Source of the DNA: Pararge aegeria
Taxonomy: Eukaryota; Arthropoda; Insecta; Lepidoptera; Nymphalidae
Reading direction: 5' to 3'
Length of the DNA: 64,000 nucleotides
Assembly (NCBI RefSeq): GCF_905163445.1
Contig: NC_053184.1
Location: forward strand, 558,001-622,000
A program made the translations under genes and the position numbers. The notes beneath the pieces are model-generated. The model saw only the letters and a program-made list of their open reading frames with translations, was not told the DNA's origin and ran no database searches. Positions 45,301-54,300 of the stretch are shown in pieces (position 1 is the first letter of the stretch; each line of letters starts with the position of its first letter).

Positions 45301-48300
45301 CTGACGTTGCGTACATTGTGGCTGCTCTTTGACAACCCTAAAATCAAGTTGAAACGGCAATAATTAAAGCAAAAAGCTTTCGATAGTAAAAGAATAATAG
45401 CGAACAGCACAAGGTCCCGAGCAATTCACTGTCGTGCAAACAGCTCACACATTTATTTATTTATTAGCTGTTCACTAACAGATTATACACTGAAACAAGC
45501 TTAGGAACTACAAAATTGAGAAACATAAAGTTGTAGTGTAAACCCAATTACTGGCAAACCGGCTTGCGTATCTGAAAAAAACACAAGTGCGGGTTCGCAA
45601 GTTTACAATTATATTATTGTTGTAACGAAGGAAACACCGTATAACGAAGTACATACACACACATAGAGTCTCAAGTTATTTTCTTACTTGTTAATTTAGG
45701 ATCTACAACTTTAAATGCCTGATTTTTTAGAATCCGTTGAAATGGAAGTTATACTGGTATGATTTACAGAAAGCTTAAATTGTTAACCTTGATGCAGGAA
45801 TCAGCCAGCGGCGTACTAAGGACGATCCGGAGAGCGCCAGCCACCTCGTGCTTGGAGCAGAAACCGAAGTTCTGCGACAGACGCTGAGCTTCACGCGCTA
45901 TCCGCACTAATGCCCTGTAAACAGAATTACAGGTTAGAATCAATTTATATGAATAGTTACAGTCCTGCGAACAATCGTGGCGAAACCTGCATGCCCGACA
46001 TTTCTTTCTAATGTTCTCAAAAGGCGTATGAACTCTATCAATCCTCACTGGGCCAGCATGGTGGATTAAATCCAAAACGGAGGATAGAGGATGGTGGCCT
46101 TGCTTTAAGATTGTCACGAAAAGCATCCAGATCGCTCCTCCTTTAGTCTTCGAATTTCACAATGCGTGGCGTTTACATTGCACCTAGACAAATGCCACTG
46201 TTGCACATCTTTATATATTAAGAAGTGGCCGCCTTGTTTGCGCTTCCCGTTTTCGAGCTCAGAGTAGAAGATACGCTTATCTAGCCTCTCGTTGGACATT
46301 CTCATGACATGACCTCACTAGCGCAATTGTTTTCGCATTAAATACGTCTCGATGCCTGACTCTTGCCCGCCGTAATACGTCGGTGCTCCTAGCGAGATCG
46401 GACCACCTGATGTTCTGTATATCACGAAGGCATTTTTTTGTTCGTGGATTATGATTATGTAAGCAAACCTTTGCAACAGATAAGCGAGTCTCGGCGGCGC
46501 GTCCGGAGCCATGCGCGCCGCCAACTCGCGGCAGCGGCCCGCGTGCAGCGCGCGCGTCACGTCGCCCGCCGTCCACGGCACGTAGCGCAGCTCCACGAGC
46601 CTGCGGAGAGCGCAAATGAACTATTGGCGTGTCACGCATTCCATCGCCACGATAAAGGTGGCCTACATACAACATCAAATTGCTGCCTGACCCTGCTTTC
46701 AGAGTCCGTGGGTTCGATTCCCACAACTGGAAAATGTATGTGTGCTGAACATGAATATTTTTCAGTGTCTGGGTGTTTATCTGTATTTTATAAGTTTTTA
46801 TGTATATTATTCATAAAATTATTCCTCAGTCATCTTATCAACCTACCCATAAAACAAGCTACGCTTATTTTGGAGCGTCTTACGAGATTTTAAAAGTGGA
46901 GCTTTCAGACATTACTTTACGTCTGTGGAGTAAAGCTTAGCAAAAGCATTGCACAGTTTCAGTTTCTGGGTCTAGAGGTGTTTTGGATAGAATAAGCTAA
47001 CCGATAAAACCAATTAATGTACCTACATGGCCTTGAGCAATCCTCCTGATTTAAGAACTAATTCTTCTTAGTCTAATTTTAAGAAACTTCCACTTAACTT
47101 ACAACAAAGCATACCTTATTATAAAGAGCATTAATTTAAGAGCAGTGTCATCTTGTACAAGTTTGTTTTCAAATTGTTTAGGCTACTAATTTTGATAAAT
47201 ACGACAACTGTTCTTAAACAATCTCGTTCTACATTTGAACAATCAAATACCGCTATTAGTGCAATTAAAATAATCGATGTACCTATTATGTGAATCAACC
47301 CACACGAATTCGTCCGCGCTCGTTACGTTGGTGCACACCGTGTCGAGGGAGGGCTGGCGGACCAGCGGGGCCCGTCTCCGGCGAGCTTCGGCCGCGCTGC
47401 CACTCTCTGTAACATAGAGGTTCTTGAAGCGGTGATAGCTCAGTGGTTTTGGATACTTTGGATTCGTTTTCTTTGGTTTTTTTTATAGTAATATTTGGTG
47501 GACCAAGCAAATGGTCCACCTGATTGTAAATGGAAACCCATCGCCTATAAACAGGGCAACACTAAGGCATACACTGACTATATATAAGCCTAGTGGTAGA
47601 TCTTATAAAACTCTTTCTCTAAACACACCTCTAACTTTTCTTAGTTATGTGTTTAAGCAATTCAAATATCATTGATTTAGCAGTGAAAGAAAACGTCGTG
47701 GAGATTCCTGCATGCCTGCCAGTTATCCATAATGTTCTCAAAGGCGTATAAATTCTACTAATCCGTGGTCAGCGTCAAGGTCTACGGTGTAAGGTCTAAA
47801 CCACTCTCATTTAAACAGGGGCCACATGCCTTTTAGTGGACCAGTAATGTTTTAATAATGATGATGATGATTATCCAATTTTTTAAACTTTTTGGATCTC
47901 AGTTTGGAATGGATTTTTCTGGTATATACCTGGTGCTCCATTATTACTGCCGCCGCCAGCGCTGGAAGCGCCACTGGTTGCCGTACTGCTACTGTCTCTG
48001 GAGCGAAGAGTGAGCTGCTTAATGGCTGATCTGATGTCCTCCAGACCTCCTCCGCCCGGCCAGGGGGACTGCAACTGGGAGACAGATTAAGCTAGATTAG
48101 ACATAAAGTGGTAAATATTAATGGACTTGGCGTTGACTACAATTTTAATTAAACATTAAAAATTGTGTTACAACCAAAGGGGTCATATCAATCACTTACA
48201 TGCTGAATCAATATAACAAAATGGTGAAGAAAATAAATACCAGCAAAATAATATTCCTTCGTTGAATTCCTTTCTTTGAAAGTCGCAGACCGCGGTCGAT

Positions 48301-51300
48301 TGATAAGGCATCAAGAACTTCAGTTATAAGTACATTACTTTAATTAACTGTTAGTGAGTAGTAAACCAGTGCACCTTATTGTGTGGTCGATGTTTGGTCC
48401 TAGCGTGCGGTGGTTGCCGGTTTCGTCGTGGTTCGTCGCGACCCGCTTCGCCGCCTCCGCTGTCCGACATGGACGCGTGGCCCGACGATCGGTTTTCGTC
48501 GGAACTGCTATTGCACTCCCGTACACCATTCTGTAGAATTGATGAATAGCATTTAAGTCCATATACATGTAAATAATAAACTAGTAAAGTGTGCGCTACT
48601 TAATAACTTTTTCACACTCTCGTGATAAGGCCAAGTGTATGATAAATTTGATGCTTTCATCGTTTTTGTAATGGAACTCTGTCAAGATATCTAATTTATC
48701 CATTGATTTAATCATACTCTCGTAACAATTTATGTATCAGTTAAAGTTTATCGGACGGTTGTGAAACCCTAAGACTTTTACATTACATACGTTATTAAAA
48801 GTGTGCACACACAACGTGCGTCATAAAACATGTCAGGGTGAATACAAAATAAATGTTTATAAAAAAATCAGGGTGGATTTGGAACACCTGGCCTACCCTA
48901 CCTTTTAGTATCTTAGATACTATTTTATTTTCTTTAGAAAATTGTTGTATGTAGGTACATATATATAAAAAGGAAGTTAAAACTTAAAGCTTAAGTCATG
49001 GTTCCATTTACTTAACTAAATGCTGTAGTACAATGTTCATCAGCAATTTAATGTATTTGTCAAAACTGAGCTTTACATTTGGTGATAAAATCTGCATCTG
49101 GTGAGACATACTTAGGCCTAACTTTGTATTTGTCACAGTTTTAAAATACTTATCTGATTTGATTATAGCGCGTGGTGCATTCAACCTGCTTTTTCGGAAG
49201 CGGGACGAATTGAGTCATCAAATTTAACTAAAAAAACCTTAAAAAAGCCTTACGAAATGAGCCTCCGTGACATCGAGCCAGCAGATGCGCTCACAAGTGG
49301 CCATTGTCAAAGGCTTTCGCTTTCAATCTCGTAACTTCCCACCCATTACACTTTTCCCTATCAAGAGATCGTGGGATTCCGTTAAAGACAATGCTTATTT
49401 ATTTTTTAGATAACACTTTCGCTGCATAACGTGCTCGTGTAATTTTTGTAATAAGTTGCGATGCGTTCATATTCCATTCTTAGTTAATTAATGAGCTGAA
49501 CAAAGGATGATTGACGTGCTTGAAATTACGCTATCATTGTGGTCTGCTGTCTCTTTTGTATTGAGGAACATGATTTTGCAATTTTTTCAGAGTAAAATAA
49601 GATTTCCGTTTAATATCGCTAGGTACCAAAATTTTTTTAGATTATGTGTGTCTCTGGTTACATGATACCTAAAGCTCAGATTCGCTTATGCATGGAGTAG
49701 GTACTGCAGTCTTGTATTGTCAGTATATTATTGCTCTACTAAGTACGATTTGGCTGCTTAAGATAAGCTCTGCTGTTAGTGCCACGAACCGCTTGGCAGC
49801 TTCATAGATTAACATGTGAAGATTGTCACTTTTGTCAAAACTCCAAAGTCTTATCTCTCATCATCGTCGTAATGTAGCGAAATGTAGTTGGTCGGTGTTA
49901 TAGAACAGGATATAATCAAGAGTGTGCTACTATCCCACCCTTTATGACCATAACACGAGATCGGTTAGTTAATTTAAAATACAAAACGGTTTAAAGTGGC
50001 TAAAAGGTTATCTTATGTGGAGATGTTTTAAAAACATTGACCGGATTTCTTCTATCCTAGATTTGAAATAACCTCTCAATTAAGTGTTGTTGTCAAAAGA
50101 AAGACAACCTTACTCAAATATTTTAGTTACAGTTTACAGTCCTTAAGGATTTGTGACAGAATTTGTGGAGCTACAGACATAAACAAAGGTCAAAAGTTTT
50201 GAGGTATATTGTTATAATAAATACATACAAAATCTTTGTATGCCGGAAACTAAAAAAGACACCTGGCCGATAAATAGCCCGATAAATCACGAAAAGCATT
50301 TTGCAATATCCTACACTGGTGACCCTGGATATACCCACCCTAATTATATCGAAGTAGATACAACGATGAGGCATTGATAGGCTGAAATTCATGATTATAT
50401 TACTGGTGGTTGAAGCAATTCGTTTTAAACTTTACCATAATAAAATGTGGCAGAACGGTTGCATCATTTAAGTTTCTTTTTCCATAAGTGGAATAACCTT
50501 GAAAAAGTTATCAAGATAGATTGGCGAGTCTCTACTACCGTATCAAATAACATGTTAAGCGGTTTATTATAGGCGTGATTGCAAGACCGCTGTACGAAAT
50601 CCCGTAATATTAATATCAGTGTAGCGTGCGCTGGCGCATTCAAATGCTAGCCAATTGTTATAAATGTACCATTTATAACAATTGGCTAGCAAATTTATAA
50701 TGTAAAATTCCTGATCATTTATTTAAAACATTCTTGAAATCAATTTAAGATTCTTTTAATCAAACAAATTTGTCAATTTAGATAAGTGGATTTATCGTAT
50801 CTCTTAATAGTTATTAATTCAAATACTATTTTAGTGCTAGCTGAAATGAATTGATTCATTCGTTCATTATTTATTGTTTGCCTGGAAGAGATTCCTATAT
50901 AGCGATTAGGCCGCCAAATTGTATACAATGTTTTGTGTTGTTTTTTGAATTTTTTCTGTAATTTTGTTTTGTATTTATTCATTAATTGAAAGACTTAAAA
51001 TTGTGGAATTGAATATAAGAGAGGTGTTTTTTAAGTCAAGAAAGGATCTATTTAATAGACGATAGTTTGATCAAGATTGAAGAAAATAAATTAGCATAAA
51101 ATTCTATATACAAATGCACAGAATAGAGCTTTTTAAAATAATAATTATAATAGTCGATTGAGGCTTAAGACTGCTTTTAGTTTTAAATTTCTAGTTTGGC
51201 GAACAGAAATATTAATATATCATACAATTAAAAAAAAAGTTTTTAGTAGATATGAGCGATTAAAAAAAAAGCATATTTTTGAATAAAGATATTTGATTGT

Positions 51301-54300
51301 CTGTATCTTAGAAAGTAAGCTGCAGCGAGTTGGATTCCTCTAAAGCCAGAATCTATTTCGTTTCCAAGTAGCATAAATAAATTTAACTACATATTATAAT
51401 ATTGCGTTGAGAGAAAGGTGGTAACATTTGTAGCTATATTGAAAACTAGGTATCCAGCTATAAACAGTGAAGTGTCAATAAATACTAAGCTTGGTCGTAA
51501 TATAAAATTGAAGTGGTAATCGAAACGATGTACCTATTTGTGGAATTTTTTGTACAGAAAGCATGAGACCGAATTAAAATTGATATCACAGTAAGTAAAA
51601 TGAGCACTCTCACAAACCGTCATCGACCGTTGCCGAAATGTTATTATGTCGGTGTTATGTTACATTTATTGAATAGGATTTATGCTTACCGGTCGATAAG
51701 ATCTCTTTGACTTTCGTTCTCCTTTTTATCTTTGAAAAAAATTACTGTCGTCATATGTATTTTGCTTTGTTTATAAGATAAGTAAGTGCATAGTGTGTAG
51801 TTATTTAGTTTGGTTTTCTTTTAGCTCCCCTTTTCTCAGAGCTTATCCTTGGGATCATCTTCAGTTTACAAGAGGTAGTTTATCTATGTATACTAAAAAC
51901 AATGTTAATCAGTTTTTGTTTTGTTTGAAAACGCTCAGAACTACCAGTCACATTTGACCTGATGAATGAATTCGGTCGGGTCGGGATATATTGTGTACAA
52001 TAGTAAATGAATGATCGCAATCGAGGAGTTGTTTTCGACTCTTTAGAATCTTAACAACAAGACTATAGAAATTTTATGTATGCGTGACTTTGTAGCCGCG
52101 AACGAGTCAGAGCACTCGAATTTTAACAAAACATTTGTAACAGTTAGCGAATTTATTGTAATTTATAAACTACATCGCCTCTTACACTTTAAGACAACTA
52201 GTGTACGCCGTTGTGAAAATCGGAAATGTATGACACCCAGCGCACGTAGTGGTTCAATGCTACAGACTAATGATGAGCTGACCTGCGCAGGCGCAGTGTC
52301 CGCGGGCCGGTGCTCGTGCTTGGCGCGCCGCTCGAGCGCGTAGCTGCTCTGCACGGGCGCACAGCGCACCGGTGAGCTGGCGACAGTGGTCTGCGACACG
52401 GCGGCGACCGGTTTCAGTTGCGCGGCGCTCGGGCTTTCGGGGGACATGGGCGCCTGGTCTTCGGCACTTGCTGGAATTAAGACAGGTTTCAAATTATGAT
52501 AGACTCAAAGTCAAAGTCAAAAATATCTTACTCAAGTAGGCCCATTGATGGCACTTATGCTGCGTACATTACATGAACAATGTGTGCATGGGCGTAAGAT
52601 GATAATATTCGTCTCATGTAAAGCTACGAAGGTTCCAAACGCGTCATGGCCTAAGAAAGAACCCTCAACAAACTTAGCCGGGTGTTCTTTGTTGTTATTG
52701 AGATCTCACATTGTCAATTAAAATTAGTTTTATTGTTTTGGAACCTAAATACCTGGTTAGAGCAATAATTCACACCCAAGCTTTTTTATCAGTTACGTAA
52801 TCCTTTATTCTACAACAGGATCAAAATACGAGATATTGGATAGAAGCAAGAGTTACTTTGTGGGATTCCATGATAAAATGTACGGTGTGATTTATAGCTT
52901 CTTAAATATTTATACTCAACACCAAATAGAACTTCCGAAATGTACTGTCTAATAAGGTTTCACCAACACCGGACCATCCCGAGGGTCATCCTCAGGATCC
53001 TAAGCACGCCGCCATAAAATGGCTGTTTACATATTTTTCACAACTCACTCGATATAGGTGACTAGTAGAATACTTCTAATAATATATACGATATTGAAGG
53101 TGTGGGTGTTTTTAATTTTCAATTTATATATATGACAAGTATAACTTTTTTACGACTACAATACTATATTTTTTCTATGGCCCCAATTCTGAAGTCCACG
53201 CAAATTAAGTAACTCCTAAGTAACAGGCAGCAGCTAGGTACCTATATTATCATAAAAACAATCTATTCAATTCCTCAGTTTCAATTGCAGAAAACCACAT
53301 CGTGCATCGCTGTGAGTCCTTATTTCTACACTTTTATTGGTTCCCACCAAACCTATTGATCGTATGAATCCACTTGCGCATCGAGATTGAGATTTACGAT
53401 AAAAACAGCAAGATTTCCATGAGATGGAAAACATCGATTTTCATTGAAACGCAATTCGCAGGCCTGGGAAGACTACAAGAGCTAGGGCCGTAAAATAAGG
53501 AATGATATACAAAAAAAATATGTTCATTTGTCATGTTCTCAGGTTACGCGTTTTACCGAATTTATTACTATTTTTACTATTTCCGTGACTGCACGGCACC
53601 AGTTTTTAGTGTCAATTAACTAAACCTTTTCTATTTCAATTTAAGTTTTAATTAGATTTAAGTTAATTACACGTTTTTATCCGGAGGAGATACTAAATAA
53701 AATAAATTTGAAAGGCATTTTTACCTACTATCTACTGCGATCACAAACCCGTCTGCCCAGCGCGGCGTGGTGATTATGGGCAAGCACTGCTGTTATGACA
53801 GGCCTATATTCCAGCAGTGGACTGTCAAAGGCTTTTGATGATAAAATCGAAATAACGTCTGTAAAAATCCCGTAGCACTACTTGGTGTTTTCGTTATATT
53901 TGTCGGTAAGGAGGGTAACTAGTTATGGCCGAAGCCTCAAACGAAATGCTTCAATTATTGTGTTCCGCCCGACCACCAGGCGAGTTCTCCAAAAAAGAGC
54001 CTTGAAGATGTGTCCGTGTGCATGCCCAAAAAAAAGTGCAAACCAAGAGAGATCTACATACACTACTAAGCAATGTAACGTGCTGGCAACTGTGATATTC
54101 GTGTAGCGCGATCAGATCTATTGACTGAAACAAATGTGGTTGGAAATATACCAAGCATGCCACGAGCAGTGGCGTGCGGCGTGTGGCGTGTCGAACCATA
54201 CATTTATTCACATTTGGCATTATTGCCAAATTTGGGACTTACGTTTGGCGGGCGGCTCGCTGGGCGGCGGCGGGGTGGTGGCGCGGTGCGCGTGCGGCGG

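Noticed and set aside
47301..47406. Exon E ending at 47300/47301 with donor gttgat
   Set aside because: This would leave phase 0, whereas exon F needs a two-base overhang to read LVELRYVPW. The donor at 47282 was kept.
50645..50691. microRNA precursor
   Set aside because: A perfect stem with a 3-base loop and no lower stem is unlike animal pre-miRNAs, which have imperfect stems of about 30 pairs and larger loops.
53882..54229. Overlapping open frames on both strands near 54 kb
   Set aside because: They lie within a dispersed repeat ('ggtaactagttatggccgaa') in an intron. The frames on opposite strands are accidental.
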